A DNA stretch of 64,000 nucleotides. Origin: Colwellia piezophila ATCC BAA-637 (lineage in GTDB: Bacteria; Pseudomonadota; Gammaproteobacteria; Enterobacterales; Alteromonadaceae). The notes beneath the pieces are model-generated. The model saw only the letters and a program-made list of their open reading frames with translations. It made no database searches and was not told where the DNA came from. The stretch covers positions 158,415 through 222,414 of the forward strand of contig NZ_KB905171.1 of the NCBI RefSeq assembly GCF_000378625.1, written 5' to 3'. The stretch's first letter is position 1. Each line of letters begins with the position of its first letter. The translations under genes were made by a program, and so were the position numbers. Positions 9,890 to 20,915 of this stretch are shown here, piece by piece.

Positions 9890-10882
9890 TTGAGTAATTT
9901 AGTGAGCCAAAATCAAGCCTCTCCAAAGGCAATTCCACAGTATGATGATAGTCATTATGCTGTGGTTGATTTAGGCTCAAATAGTTTCCACCTACAGATC
10001 ACCCAATTAATTACCGAGCCGACGGGTAAATCAATAAAAACCGTTAATAAAGTTAAGCAAAAAGTTCGCTTAGCTGCCGGTTTAGATAATAACAACTACC
10101 TTACGGATGAGGCCATAACACGCGGTCTTACTTGCCTTAAAAACTTCTCTTTATACCTACAGACTATTCCAGTTACGAATATCCGCATTGTCGCGACAGC
10201 TGCATTACGGATTGCTAAAAATAATCAGCTTTTTTTCGATGCCGCTAAAAAAATCCTGCCTAAAGAGATTAAATTATTAAGCGGTGAGCAAGAAGCCAAA
10301 ACGATATACGCCGGTGTAGCTCACACTGCGACTAACAATAAACAAACCTCTACGGCTAAGCGATTAGTACTTGATATTGGCGGTGCTAGTACCGAAATTA
10401 TCGTCGGCGTAGGCTGTACGGCAAAAAAAGTGGTCAGTTTAGATATTGGTTGTGTTAGTTTTATTGGTAAATATTTTACTGATGGTAGGCTACAGCAAGA
10501 AAGCTTTAGTCACTGTATCGCTGCGGCAACTAAAGTTATTAGTACCATCGCCGAACAGTTTATTCAACTTGGCTGGCAATCTGCAGTCGGCAGTTCAGGT
10601 ACCATGCAAGCTATGATAGAGATTCTTAATGAGCGTAAACAGGCGCCTATTATCACCTTAGCATTACTTAACGAAATACAACAAACCTTGATAGCTTGCC
10701 AAACCATCAATGAGATTGAAATCCCCGGATTAAGAGCCGATCGTAAAGCGATATTAGCCAGTGGTTTGAGTATATTAATAGCGTTGTTTGAATGTTTGCA
10801 TATTAAAGAATTACGCCTTTCACGTGGCGCACTTCGTGAAGGGCTGTTATTTGAATTAGTTCCTGACGCAAAAATCATTTAA
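9890..10882 (+). CDS. Ppx/GppA phosphatase family protein, short form
   Basis: An exopolyphosphatase/guanosine pentaphosphate phosphatase of the sugar-kinase/actin fold. The first phosphate loop is VVDLGSNSFHLQI (about 25-37), the second LVLDIGGASTEIIVG (about 158-172), with VATAALRIA and SLDIGCVSF between and SSGTMQAM further on. The chosen start is TTG at 9890; GTG at 9902 is an alternative. At 330 residues it ends after the catalytic halves and lacks the roughly 170-residue C-terminal HD-like domain of E. coli GppA (494) and Ppx (513). Its place after rhlB is the gppA position. Whether it prefers polyphosphate or pppGpp cannot be read from the sequence. Confidence 0.85.
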   Translation: MSNLVSQNQASPKAIPQYDDSHYAVVDLGSNSFHLQITQLITEPTGKSIKTVNKVKQKVRLAAGLDNNNYLTDEAITRGLTCLKNFSLYLQTIPVTNIRIVATAALRIAKNNQLFFDAAKKILPKEIKLLSGEQEAKTIYAGVAHTATNNKQTSTAKRLVLDIGGASTEIIVGVGCTAKKVVSLDIGCVSFIGKYFTDGRLQQESFSHCIAAATKVISTIAEQFIQLGWQSAVGSSGTMQAMIEILNERKQAPIITLALLNEIQQTLIACQTINEIEIPGLRADRKAILASGLSILIALFECLHIKELRLSRGALREGLLFELVPDAKII

Positions 10883-10957
10883 ACCAATAACCACGCACTC
10901 TAATTTACTTGTCTTGCTTCTCTTTACTTGTCTGTAGTTAGGTTAAGTTTTCTTTAG

Positions 10958-11260
10958 TTAGTTTGAGTTTCCTTTAGTAAGTGAAGATCTGAAATACCAA
11001 AGTGCGATAGGTATTTCAATGATACTGTAGCTAAGAAAAGTAAACCAAAACCAGTTCAGTGTAAACATGAAAAATTCAAAATGAATATCACTGCCCCAAT
11101 ATTTACTGGCGACAATCATCACAGCTAAACCTGAAGCTAAACAGTCAAAAAGTGCTATTTTATTAAGATTTTTATCTGCAACTTTCGGATATAGCCAAGT
11201 ATAAACCAAAACAATAATCACAGTATTAAGCAGCAATATACTCATTTCAGCTGACATCAT
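10958..11260 (-). CDS. Small inner-membrane protein, unknown function
   Basis: A 100-residue protein with about three hydrophobic segments (about 5-25, 36-52 and 62-88) and aromatic-rich stretches such as FTLNWFWFTFLSYS. I do not recognise the family. Its ATG lies inside the end of the TetR gene, a 14-base overlap, so the two are translated from one message and the membrane protein is probably controlled by that regulator. No signal peptide or catalytic motif is seen. Confidence 0.7.
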   Translation of the reverse strand: MMSAEMSILLLNTVIIVLVYTWLYPKVADKNLNKIALFDCLASGLAVMIVASKYWGSDIHFEFFMFTLNWFWFTFLSYSIIEIPIALWYFRSSLTKGNSN

Positions 11261-11816
11261 GACTCTCTTTCTCTGTTAATGAAGTAACCCCTACTTGGCA
11301 AGCAGCTAAGAGCTCATTACTAAAATTGTTATCCGCTAATGCCCTAGACAAAGCCAGTCCTCCAATCATCAATACCGCGCTTTGTAATGCTTTTTCTCTA
11401 CTTTGGCATAACAACTCTGCTTGTTCGATAAAAGCTTGTAATATTGTAGTATAAGTTGCCTTTACCTGGCTATCTTGCTGACTAATATCAGAGACTAAAA
11501 AGGCTAACGGGCATGCCTGCTTATATTGATCATCTCTATGCTCTGGACTTAAATAATACTGGGAAAATTTATTCATATCTTGAGGACAGTTTACTGGCTT
11601 ACGCTGATAAGCGACAGTTGCCGCTTTTTTTATCGCTTGTGCATATAAGTCACTCTTTGATTTAAAGTGACTATAAAAAGCCCCACGTGTTAACTCAGCT
11701 TTTTTCATCACCTGATCAATGGATATTTTCTCAAAACCCTGTTGGGTAAAGAGCATAGCTGCACTGGCTAAAATTCTATCTTTAGACTGTTCTTTATGGG
11801 TTTCTTGCCACGCCAT
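11247..11816 (-). CDS. TetR-family transcriptional regulator
   Basis: A 189-residue repressor-type regulator. The N-terminal HTH (about 12-58) reads DRILASAAMLFTQQGFEKIS, then a recognition helix in TRGAFYSHFKSKSDLY, typical of TetR. The C-terminal ligand domain (70-185) resembles the AcrR/YcdC-like group. It is divergent from a glutathione transferase-like gene. Two perfect inverted repeats in the 126-base gap are the obvious operators, so it likely represses itself, the downstream membrane protein and the transferase. The inducer is unknown. Confidence 0.9.
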   Translation of the reverse strand: MAWQETHKEQSKDRILASAAMLFTQQGFEKISIDQVMKKAELTRGAFYSHFKSKSDLYAQAIKKAATVAYQRKPVNCPQDMNKFSQYYLSPEHRDDQYKQACPLAFLVSDISQQDSQVKATYTTILQAFIEQAELLCQSREKALQSAVLMIGGLALSRALADNNFSNELLAACQVGVTSLTEKESHDVS

Positions 11817-11842
11817 TACTCATACCATTTTGATTAATTTTC

Positions 11843-11865
11843 TTGATAGTATTCCATACTATCAA
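11843..11865. promoter_or_regulatory. Putative TetR operator, site 1
   Basis: Perfect inverted repeat TTGATAGTAT-TCC-ATACTATCAA between the divergent tetR and transferase genes. It abuts and overlaps site 2. Confidence 0.65.
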
Positions 11866-11890
11866 AATATGTTCTTGAACATATTTTGAT
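11861..11890. promoter_or_regulatory. Putative TetR operator, site 2
   Basis: Perfect 14-2-14 palindrome with half-site ATCAAAATATGTTC and a TT centre. It overlaps site 1 by five bases, giving a double operator about 50 bases before the transferase start. Confidence 0.7.
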
Positions 11891-11942
11891 TAAGGTTAGA
11901 TTATTGTCTATACAGTAACACTTATAAATAAAGGAGCATAAA

Positions 11943-12587
11943 ATGACAGCAGCAAGTGTACACATCTACGGGCCAAGCTTTTCAAATTTCGTCCGGACAG
12001 TGATGTTAGTGTGTGAAGAAAAAGAACTTGCCTACAGCGTTGGTTTGGAAGTGGCGGGAAAGAAAGTCGCCTTTAAAAGTGAGCAGCACTTAGGCTTGCA
12101 CCCTTTTGGCAAAATACCGGTGTTACTTGATAAGGGACTAATTCTTCCAGAAACAGCCAGTATTTGTCGCTACCTTGATACTGATAAGAAGTTACAGCCG
12201 GATAAGTGTCTGGATTTCGCCAAGCACGATGCTCTTTGTGCGTTAATATCAATAGATATTGATAGGGTACTTGTGCGGGAATACTTGTTGGAATTTGCTT
12301 TCCCCAAAGGAGAAAACAATAGTGTTCGCTTTGATGTTGTTAAAGAGGTGCAACCAAAAGCGACAGCCACACTTGCAATTATTGAACGTATGTTAGGTGA
12401 AGAGTCCGCCTTGGCCGCTAAACAATTTTCCATTGCTGATGCCTTATTAGCGCCCATATTACATTATATATCTTGCTTACCTGCCGGTTTTAACCTGCTG
12501 ACAGACTTTCCTAAAGTAGAGAAATATTTAGCTGACTTAATGACAAGACCGTCTTGCCAGAAAGTATTAATCGCTAAGAAACTGTAG
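11943..12587 (+). CDS. Glutathione S-transferase-like protein
   Basis: A 214-residue cytosolic GST-fold protein. The N-terminal thioredoxin-like domain (1-80) contains the turn HPFGKIPVLLDKG with the cis-Pro, followed by PETASICRYLD, the glutathione-binding Glu-Thr/Ser pair. The C-terminal all-helical domain follows (about 90-210) with SIADALLAPILHY, the family N-capping motif. A start-proximal AAGGAG supports the ATG. It is divergent from the TetR gene and its operators, so it is probably inducible. Substrate unknown; a detoxification role is inferred. Confidence 0.88.
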   Translation: MTAASVHIYGPSFSNFVRTVMLVCEEKELAYSVGLEVAGKKVAFKSEQHLGLHPFGKIPVLLDKGLILPETASICRYLDTDKKLQPDKCLDFAKHDALCALISIDIDRVLVREYLLEFAFPKGENNSVRFDVVKEVQPKATATLAIIERMLGEESALAAKQFSIADALLAPILHYISCLPAGFNLLTDFPKVEKYLADLMTRPSCQKVLIAKKL

Positions 12588-12631
12588 GGAAGACCTATAG
12601 TATTGCGAGTAAATCCGATAGCAGCCAAAAA

Positions 12632-12654
12632 AAAGCGCGATTTAATCGCGCTTT
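12632..12654. terminator. Terminator between GST-like gene and hemB
   Basis: AAAGCGCGAT-TTA-ATCGCGCTTT perfect hairpin between two convergent genes, with A-rich and T-rich sides; likely used by both. Confidence 0.8.
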
Positions 12655-12669
12655 GATTTCAGTGCTACT

Positions 12670-14648
<1,979 letters not shown>

Positions 14649-14660
14649 TTAAGGTAATTC

Positions 14661-15506
14661 TTAGGTTGTTGGGAAATCAAAAACTGTTTCACTATTACGA
14701 CTAGTTTGCCAAGCAATATCTTTTGGGTCAAGACCCGTTATGTTTGCAAGCTCTTTAATAATAAAAGTTAAGTAACTTGGCTCATTTCGGCTACTTTTCG
14801 GCTTGGGTCGAATTGTACGAGGTGTTAAATAGGGTGCATCAGTTTCAATGAATAAGCGATTTAGGGGGATTAAACTGACAATATCTCGCAGAGTTTGTCC
14901 GCGACGCTCATCACACAGCCACCCCGTAATACCAATATACATATCGGCAGCTAAGCATTGCATTAATTCATTTTTGTCGCCGGTAAAGCAATGAGCCACC
15001 ATAGCAGGTACTTTGCCTTGATAGGGCGATAAAATATCAAACCAAGGCTCAAAGGCATCTCGTTGGTGTAAAAACAATGGCATGTTTAAATCTGCAGCTA
15101 GAGCGACTTGTTCGGTAAAGACTTTGACTTGTTGTGTTGGCGCGGAGAAATTACGATTAAAGTCCAGGCCACATTCACCAATCGCTTTAACCTGTGGTTG
15201 CCTTGCTAACTGTTTGAGCTGCTCGATATAATCATCAGCAACATTATCGGCATCATGAGGATGGACACCGGCAGTGCTATAGAGAAAGTCAGGAAAGCTA
15301 GCTTGATATTGCTGACACAATCCTAAGGCCTTTTTACTTTCCATAACACTGGTACCCGTAATTAATAAACCGGCAACCCCTGAAGATTGAGCGCGAGTTA
15401 ATACGGCTTCACGATCTTTATCAAAACGCTTATTGGTTAAATTAACGCCTATATCAATTAGAGTATGATTCGTTGGGGTCTTACTTTTTATAGCGTTAGT
15501 ATTCAA
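14661..15506 (-). CDS. tatD: TatD-family metal-dependent DNase
   Basis: A TIM-barrel hydrolase of 281 residues acting as a metal-dependent nuclease; it is not needed for Tat export. Metal motifs: DIGVNLT (E. coli has the same short N-terminus), GVHPHDAD, IGECGLDFNRN (Glu ligand), FLHQRDAFE, AHCFTG and ETDAPYLTPR. The start at 15506 leaves about 16 extra residues before IDIGVNLT compared with E. coli TatD; a later start is possible but no internal ATG fits. It follows a secreted protein gene by 12 bases in the tat operon. Confidence 0.93.
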   Translation of the reverse strand: MNTNAIKSKTPTNHTLIDIGVNLTNKRFDKDREAVLTRAQSSGVAGLLITGTSVMESKKALGLCQQYQASFPDFLYSTAGVHPHDADNVADDYIEQLKQLARQPQVKAIGECGLDFNRNFSAPTQQVKVFTEQVALAADLNMPLFLHQRDAFEPWFDILSPYQGKVPAMVAHCFTGDKNELMQCLAADMYIGITGWLCDERRGQTLRDIVSLIPLNRLFIETDAPYLTPRTIRPKPKSSRNEPSYLTFIIKELANITGLDPKDIAWQTSRNSETVFDFPTT

Positions 15507-15518
15507 AGTAGTCTCGCT

Positions 15519-16052
15519 CTATTTCAACCTTTTAACTTTAATGCGCTTATTGGTATTTTCTTTTTGTAAATATACCGAGTTTAGCGCCCCTTTAGTTAGG
15601 GTAACCTTATCATCTAGCTTCAACTTTAACTTAGTGCTGTCTTTTTGCTGCCATTTTTGACCATTCTTAAAAGTAATTTTCCATTGACCACGCGTTGTTT
15701 TTACTAATTTACTTATGGTTAATGAAATACTTAAAATTTCATTCGCTTTTTCTTCAGCAGTTTTTTCCACATGCTCTTTGGCAAAAGCATCAATTTGCTG
15801 TTCGTTCAGCTTACTCGATCTAGGTGTTAAAGCTGTAGAGATTGCTGCAGTAGATAGTACGGCTGTAGAAGCCACGGCACTTGCTGACTGTTCCCCTCTC
15901 CCGAGTTTATCAAAGCAAGTTAGCCTAGCTTTATCTTGGCTTATTTGACTACAAGCCTTAATGTCACTCGCTAGATCAATCGTGGTAGCGTGCGCTGCTT
16001 GAACAAATATTAAGCCACTGATAAGTGCGCTAAGTTTTATTGATTTTATCAT
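15519..16052 (-). CDS. Secreted protein of unknown function in tat operon
   Basis: 177 residues with a Sec signal peptide (1-22, ending AAHA). The mature part begins with a small segment holding two cysteines (SDIKACSQ and RLTCFDKLG), a pattern seen in many short gammaproteobacterial periplasmic proteins. Next is an Ala/Ser/Thr-rich linker (about 58-80), a helix, and a basic beta-rich C-terminus (about 110-177: WKITFKNGQKWQQKD). I do not recognise a named family, though the end looks like a small barrel. It starts 5 bases after the tatC stop and precedes tatD by 12, so it is inserted between tatC and tatD compared with E. coli. Confidence 0.8.
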   Translation of the reverse strand: MIKSIKLSALISGLIFVQAAHATTIDLASDIKACSQISQDKARLTCFDKLGRGEQSASAVASTAVLSTAAISTALTPRSSKLNEQQIDAFAKEHVEKTAEEKANEILSISLTISKLVKTTRGQWKITFKNGQKWQQKDSTKLKLKLDDKVTLTKGALNSVYLQKENTNKRIKVKRLK

Positions 16053-16057
16053 GTTTA

Positions 16058-16819
16058 TTATTCTCTTCCTGCTGATTCAATTGACTCATCATCATCTTTT
16101 TTATGATAAAACGAGGCGATAATAACGCCTACCTCAAATAAAATCAGCATAGGTATTGCTAGCATAGTTTGAGAAATAATATCCGGTGGCGTCAATAACA
16201 TACCGATAACAAATGCGCCAACAACAATATAAGGTCGTTTAGCACGTAAATTATCAGGTGTTGTGATACCTGTCCAACACATTAATATAATCGCAATCGG
16301 AATTTCAAAAGCAGCGCCAAAGGCAAAGAACAGTTTTAAAATAAAATCGAGGTAGCTACTAATATCGGTTGCTATCACCACACCTTCCGGCGCTACTGAG
16401 CTGAAAAAGGCAAAGACCACAGGAAATACCAAAAAGTACGCAAAGGCAATGCCGCTATAAAACAATAGGGTTGAGCCAATCATTAACGGCACAATCAAAC
16501 GCTTTTCATTACTATATAAGCCAGGAGCCACAAATGACCAAATTTGATACAAGACAAATGGCATGGCAATAAATAGGGATAATACCAGGGTTAATTTAAA
16601 CGGGGCAAAAAATGGCGAGGCAACATCGGTTGCTATCATTTGTGAGCCTTCAGGCATGGTTGCTAACAAAGGCTGCGCCACATATTGGTAAATATCTTGC
16701 GCAAAATAAACTAAACAACAAAAAACAATTAACACCCCTAAAACTGAGCGTAATAAACGATTTCGTAATTCTAATAGATGGTCAAACAAACTGGCACTAG
16801 GTGCTGGGGCTGTACTCAT
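16058..16819 (-). CDS. tatC: Sec-independent protein translocase subunit TatC
   Basis: The integral core and signal-peptide receptor of the twin-arginine translocon, 253 residues, six membrane segments. The N-terminal [13 protein letters not shown] and the [13 protein letters not shown] loop are the twin-arginine recognition surface. [14 protein letters not shown] marks segment four. Its ATG overlaps the tatB stop by 4 bases, a coupled start. The cytoplasmic C-terminal tail is acidic. Confidence 0.97.
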   Translation of the reverse strand: MSTAPAPSASLFDHLLELRNRLLRSVLGVLIVFCCLVYFAQDIYQYVAQPLLATMPEGSQMIATDVASPFFAPFKLTLVLSLFIAMPFVLYQIWSFVAPGLYSNEKRLIVPLMIGSTLLFYSGIAFAYFLVFPVVFAFFSSVAPEGVVIATDISSYLDFILKLFFAFGAAFEIPIAIILMCWTGITTPDNLRAKRPYIVVGAFVIGMLLTPPDIISQTMLAIPMLILFEVGVIIASFYHKKDDDESIESAGRE

Positions 16820-17304
16820 GGTAAGGATTTTTCACTATTGGAATTAACAACTTTAGCTGACGCTGTATCAGAGCCTTTAACTGAGTTAGTCTCTTGCTCA
16901 ATTAAGTTGGCGCTCTCATCAAGCTTAATTTGTTCATCAGAATCTATTGCCTCTTTCGAAGAGGAAGCTAAGGACGCTGAGATCATTGAATCTAGTGGTT
17001 GAGTATCTATTTTCTTAAATGGCTCAGTAACTGAAGCAGCGGCCTCTTGTAAGGTCTTTAATGATTCAGCAACTTCTGGACTTAAGTTTTGTAAATTGGT
17101 TTGCTCGGCTTTTTTCAAATTGGCGTGCAATTCATGTATGCGTAACTCTTCGGTAAGCTCAGCTTTAACGGTATCACTAAATTTACGCGCACCCGATATC
17201 CAGTCACGAAGTGTACGTATGGCAACCGGTAAGCGTTCAGGACCTAAAATAACTAAGCCCATAATTGCAATAAGAATTAATTCCCAAAAGCCAACATCAA
17301 ACAT
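16816..17304 (-). CDS. tatB: Sec-independent protein translocase subunit TatB
   Basis: 162 residues: single N-terminal membrane helix ([20 protein letters not shown]), the GPERLP hinge, an amphipathic helix ([18 protein letters not shown]) and a long acidic, Ser/Glu-rich tail. TatB docks with TatC for substrate binding. It starts 3 bases after tatA stops. Confidence 0.95.
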   Translation of the reverse strand: MFDVGFWELILIAIMGLVILGPERLPVAIRTLRDWISGARKFSDTVKAELTEELRIHELHANLKKAEQTNLQNLSPEVAESLKTLQEAAASVTEPFKKIDTQPLDSMISASLASSSKEAIDSDEQIKLDESANLIEQETNSVKGSDTASAKVVNSNSEKSLP

Positions 17305-17307
17305 AAA

Positions 17308-17577
17308 TTAGGCCTGGTCGGTTTCTTTAGTCTTATCGGTTTTCTTCTGAGTAACATCATCTGCAGTAGTTGAGTTATCCGCTAGCGACTCTGACATTTT
17401 ATCAACGCTAGTTTTTTCGGCATCAGTTTTTTGCTCTTTATCATCACCAATAGCACTTTTAAAGCCTTTTATTGCCGAGCCTAAATCACCACCTAAATTA
17501 CGTAGTTTTTTAGTACCAAACAATAACACCACAATAACAGCGATAATGGCTAGTTGCCAAATTCCCATTCCAGCCAT
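17308..17577 (-). CDS. tatA: Sec-independent protein translocase subunit TatA
   Basis: 89 residues forming the translocation pore. The short membrane helix ([17 protein letters not shown]), the [10 protein letters not shown] hinge and the amphipathic helix [14 protein letters not shown] are canonical. The tail is charged and Asp/Lys/Thr-rich. First gene of the seven-gene operon running to hemB; upstream lies a 266-base region with a convergent-facing hairpin for the TonB receptor gene beyond. Confidence 0.95.
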   Translation of the reverse strand: MAGMGIWQLAIIAVIVVLLFGTKKLRNLGGDLGSAIKGFKSAIGDDKEQKTDAEKTSVDKMSESLADNSTTADDVTQKKTDKTKETDQA

Positions 17578-17754
17578 AATAATTTAACTCCTAGTATTTG
17601 ATACTGACATGAACTAGGTCTTAGTTCATTTTTTGTATCAACATTATATACCTAAACAATAGCTAGAAACGAGTAAAAACAATCAATTAATGACTAAATG
17701 ATGAGCTAAAACAACATTTTTTCTCGCTAAAGCACTTTCTTTAAAATCCGAGAT

Positions 17755-17785
17755 CAAAAAAGGCGACTAAGTAGTCGCCTTTTTT
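17755..17785 (-). terminator. Terminator of TonB-dependent receptor gene
   Basis: AAAAAAGGCGACT-AAGT-AGTCGCCTTTTTT perfect hairpin downstream of the receptor stop (17844). Confidence 0.85.
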
Positions 17786-17843
17786 GAGTTACTTTAATTC
17801 AACTTAATGAATATCAGCAATTATTATCCGCAATGAATACTAC

Positions 17844-20336
17844 TTAGAATTTGTAAGAAGTATTCACGAAGAAGGTACGGCCAATTACGTCGTAGATGTT
17901 TGGTACTGTATTCATGTCATTACCATTTGGTACTTCTTCAGGTTCAGTATCAAATAAGTTCTTAATACCACCGGTTACTTGCCAAGCATCATTAATGTGG
18001 TAAGCCGTTGAAATATTGTGGTAAATCACATCATCAGTTGTGAATACGTCTCCGTAGTCAACACCTTCCATACCTTGAATATAGTTGGCAGTGTAAAGCA
18101 CGTTCCAATCTTCAGTGATATCAGCACTAATAGTTAGGTTAGATTTTAACTGCGAGTAACCACCCATGTTGCCATCGATAGTACCTTCATAACTGATATT
18201 ATCTTCTACAAATTCAATTAAATAAGTAGTATCAAGCATTACTTTAAAAATGCCAGCCGTGTAACTAACATTCCAGTCAATACCTGAAGTATTTTGCTCA
18301 CCAATATTAGTTAGGGTTGATGTCATGTTGTCTAAGTCACCACCTTGGGTAATGTTAATAGTGTCACAAGCAACTTGGTCACCAGCGAAACATTTATTCA
18401 TTTCGGCCTGAACATTAACACGGCTAATAGCATTGGTAATATCAAACGACCAGTAATCCATAGTAGTAGAAAGACCTTCGGTTACTTCCCATACTACACC
18501 AGCAGTAAATGATTCACTTTCTTCCGGCTGTAAGTCTGCATCACCAACATAGTTAACTTTTATTTGAGCATCTTGTTCGTTACCCCATGGGTCACTTAAG
18601 TAATCAAACGAACCTGAGTTACCACTGTATAATTCACTTACACTTGGCGCCCTAAAGCCTGTTGCCGCAACGGCTCTTAACATAAGGCCATCAGTAATAG
18701 TATAAGTAGTACCTAATTTCCACGTAGCAGCGCCACCAAAGGTAGAGTAGTTATCGTAACGAGTTGCCGCTTCTACGGTCCATGAATCAGTTACTGGTAT
18801 TGAAACTTCACCATAAAGCGATTGCACTGAATAGTTACCTTCAGTTGGGTCTTGTTGTGCAGCAGTACTTTCACCGTCTTGGGTGACTTGATCAGGGGTG
18901 TAGTAGCCACTTTCAAAACGACTTTCGACACCGATAGCATAACCAATATCAGAGTCATTAATACCACTGAAACCTGCAGCTAAGGTAAATTGCTCATTAC
19001 CACCTTCATTTTCTTCGGTATACATGATGCCTTCACTAGCTAAGAAGTCGGTATCCATAGGGTCGCCACTGAACCAATCATCTTGATGGTTGTAGATACT
19101 TTGTTCCATATTGCCAGCATGAATTGAGTTGCCAACACTATCTTTTGAGTCATTACGGCCATAAGTCGCAGACATATCCCACTGTGAATCATTGCTTAAA
19201 TAACCCGTTAGACCAACAGAAACACGGTAAGTATCGGTTTCTTGACCATAAATACGTGGACCAGCATCTGTCATACGACGTCTATATTCTAACTCTCCTG
19301 GTAAGTTACCATCTTCATCGGCAAATTGAGCTGTATATTTTTCATCAATACAGTTACCAATATTAGCTTCGCCTGGCTGACAAACAGCTAAATCAATACT
19401 CGCTGGCTGCGGCGCCATTTGTTGATTTGACTCACGACGTGTATACATAAGATCAATACTTAACTCAGTGTCATCAGCAATTTCACTGTTAAAGCTAGTA
19501 AATAAACTTAATAACTCATTGGGTGTTTGTGCGTAACTATCATCGGTATAATCATAAGATTCTTCACGTGGAACAAAGCCACCGTTACCATCTGGTACCA
19601 TACCGCCTAAAGAGCCGCCAGGAACAAATGAAGACTCCCCTGCTGGTACGAAATCACGATCCGATTGGATAATTTCGCCACGATTTGAGTATTGGACGCC
19701 AACCACTAAATTACCACCGGCAACTTCACGGCCGTGTAAAATACTAAAACCACCACTTTCGCCATCACCTTTGTCGGTAATGCTGCCGTCAGCAGTTATT
19801 TCTGTACCTTCAAAGTCTTTCTTAGTGATGATGTTAACAACACCGGCAATAGCATCTGAACCGTAAACAGCAGAAGCACCATCTTTTAAGATTTCAATGG
19901 ATTGAATCATTGAGACAGGGATAGTATTTAAATCTACTGAAGAGTCAGCACCAGTACCTGATGCAACCATACGTCGACCATTCATTAACACTAACGTACG
20001 TTGAGTTCCCATCCCACGTAAGTTAACTGTTGCTGAGCCACCTGAGCCATTGTTAGAAGTTGCACCTAAGCTCATACCTGCTGCAGCGGGTTGCATCGCT
20101 AAAATTTCTTGTACTGAGGTAAAGCCACTCTGAGCAATGAAATCTGCAGAAATTACAGTTACTGGGCTAGCTGTTTCGATATCTGTTCTGTTAATACGTG
20201 AACCCGTTACGGCAATACGCTCAACATTTTCTGCGCCTTCTTCGGCGAATACTTGTACTGAAGTCACAGATGTTGCGGCAAGGGCAAACATCACTGCGCG
20301 AGTGACCATATTCTTTCTGGCTGTTCTTAGGCTCAT
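17844..20336 (-). CDS. TonB-dependent outer-membrane receptor
   Basis: An 830-residue outer-membrane active-transport barrel. Signal peptide 1-31 (ending VQVFAEE). Plug domain about 45-165 with RIAVTGSRINR, LRGMGTQRTLVLMNGRR and SAVYGSDAIAGVVNIITKK. The beta-barrel follows and ends in the aromatic C-terminus FFVNTSYKF required for assembly. There are two Cys pairs in extracellular-loop regions (near 318-328 and 653-661). No substrate-specific neighbour is present, so the ligand is unknown; the plug style is of the large marine receptor group often used for peptides or glycans. It has no TonB-box-extended N-terminal signalling domain. Confidence 0.93.
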   Translation of the reverse strand: MSLRTARKNMVTRAVMFALAATSVTSVQVFAEEGAENVERIAVTGSRINRTDIETASPVTVISADFIAQSGFTSVQEILAMQPAAAGMSLGATSNNGSGGSATVNLRGMGTQRTLVLMNGRRMVASGTGADSSVDLNTIPVSMIQSIEILKDGASAVYGSDAIAGVVNIITKKDFEGTEITADGSITDKGDGESGGFSILHGREVAGGNLVVGVQYSNRGEIIQSDRDFVPAGESSFVPGGSLGGMVPDGNGGFVPREESYDYTDDSYAQTPNELLSLFTSFNSEIADDTELSIDLMYTRRESNQQMAPQPASIDLAVCQPGEANIGNCIDEKYTAQFADEDGNLPGELEYRRRMTDAGPRIYGQETDTYRVSVGLTGYLSNDSQWDMSATYGRNDSKDSVGNSIHAGNMEQSIYNHQDDWFSGDPMDTDFLASEGIMYTEENEGGNEQFTLAAGFSGINDSDIGYAIGVESRFESGYYTPDQVTQDGESTAAQQDPTEGNYSVQSLYGEVSIPVTDSWTVEAATRYDNYSTFGGAATWKLGTTYTITDGLMLRAVAATGFRAPSVSELYSGNSGSFDYLSDPWGNEQDAQIKVNYVGDADLQPEESESFTAGVVWEVTEGLSTTMDYWSFDITNAISRVNVQAEMNKCFAGDQVACDTINITQGGDLDNMTSTLTNIGEQNTSGIDWNVSYTAGIFKVMLDTTYLIEFVEDNISYEGTIDGNMGGYSQLKSNLTISADITEDWNVLYTANYIQGMEGVDYGDVFTTDDVIYHNISTAYHINDAWQVTGGIKNLFDTEPEEVPNGNDMNTVPNIYDVIGRTFFVNTSYKF

Positions 20337-20576
20337 TACTTCTACCTTTTTATCGTTAGTTTATTTGTAACTGATGTATATCAATTGACATTTATACTGC
20401 GTCATCTAATTGAAGAAGTTCGTTTTCAAGTGTTGTAGATTCGTTAAGATTGATACGACTTAGTGACTTTAATGTGGGTTCGTGTGTCAAACTGTAAATA
20501 GACTGGGTGTTTTTTAGCCGACAACTAGATTGATAAGCAACTAATAGCGTTGAACAGCTTATTTTTTTGTAAGTAA

Positions 20577-20693
20577 CTGTGCGATTACACGACGTTAAGC
20601 AATCTTAGCGACATAAATTTCTACCCAATTACCGGCATAAAAAAACCGACCTAAGGTCGGTTTATTGATTAGCTATTTGGCTAAGACATTGAG
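20577..20693. repeat. Degenerate direct repeat, copy A, with hairpin
   Basis: Shares with copy B (20817-20911) the order: GTTAAGCAA, CTTAGCG, ACCGGCATAAAAAAACCGAC, a GTCGG stem and AGCTATTTGGCTAA. The hairpin AAACCGACC-TAA-GGTCGGTTT lies at 20643-20663. Confidence 0.7.
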
Positions 20694-20816
20694 CTGATAT
20701 CTGAGTACTTGTTACTGATAACAGATAACTAACCGTTGAGAGGCTATTTTTTAACTAACCATTCATTCAATTAATTACTGTTAACGTTTAGTGACTGAGT
20801 TTTTTGTCAATACCGG

Positions 20817-20911
20817 TGTGATTAAACGCAGTTAAGCAAACTTAGCGGCATAATTATCGGCATAAAAAAACCGACATTAAGTCGGTTTTTTTATCAGCTA
20901 TTTGGCTAACT
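20817..20911. repeat. Degenerate direct repeat, copy B, with rpoH terminator
   Basis: Second copy of the segment at 20577-20693. It carries the rpoH hairpin. Confidence 0.7.
20864..20892 (-). terminator. rpoH terminator
   Basis: AAAAAAACCGAC-ATTAA-GTCGGTTTTTTT just downstream of the rpoH stop. Confidence 0.8.
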
Positions 20912-20915
20912 AGTG

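Larger units (their letters stand above)
20337..20915. other. 579-base intergenic region upstream of the TonB receptor and downstream of rpoH
   Basis: Holds two related terminator-bearing segments (20577-20693 and 20817-20911). No ORF is supported. The receptor promoter must lie near 20340-20500 on the minus strand. Confidence 0.5.
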
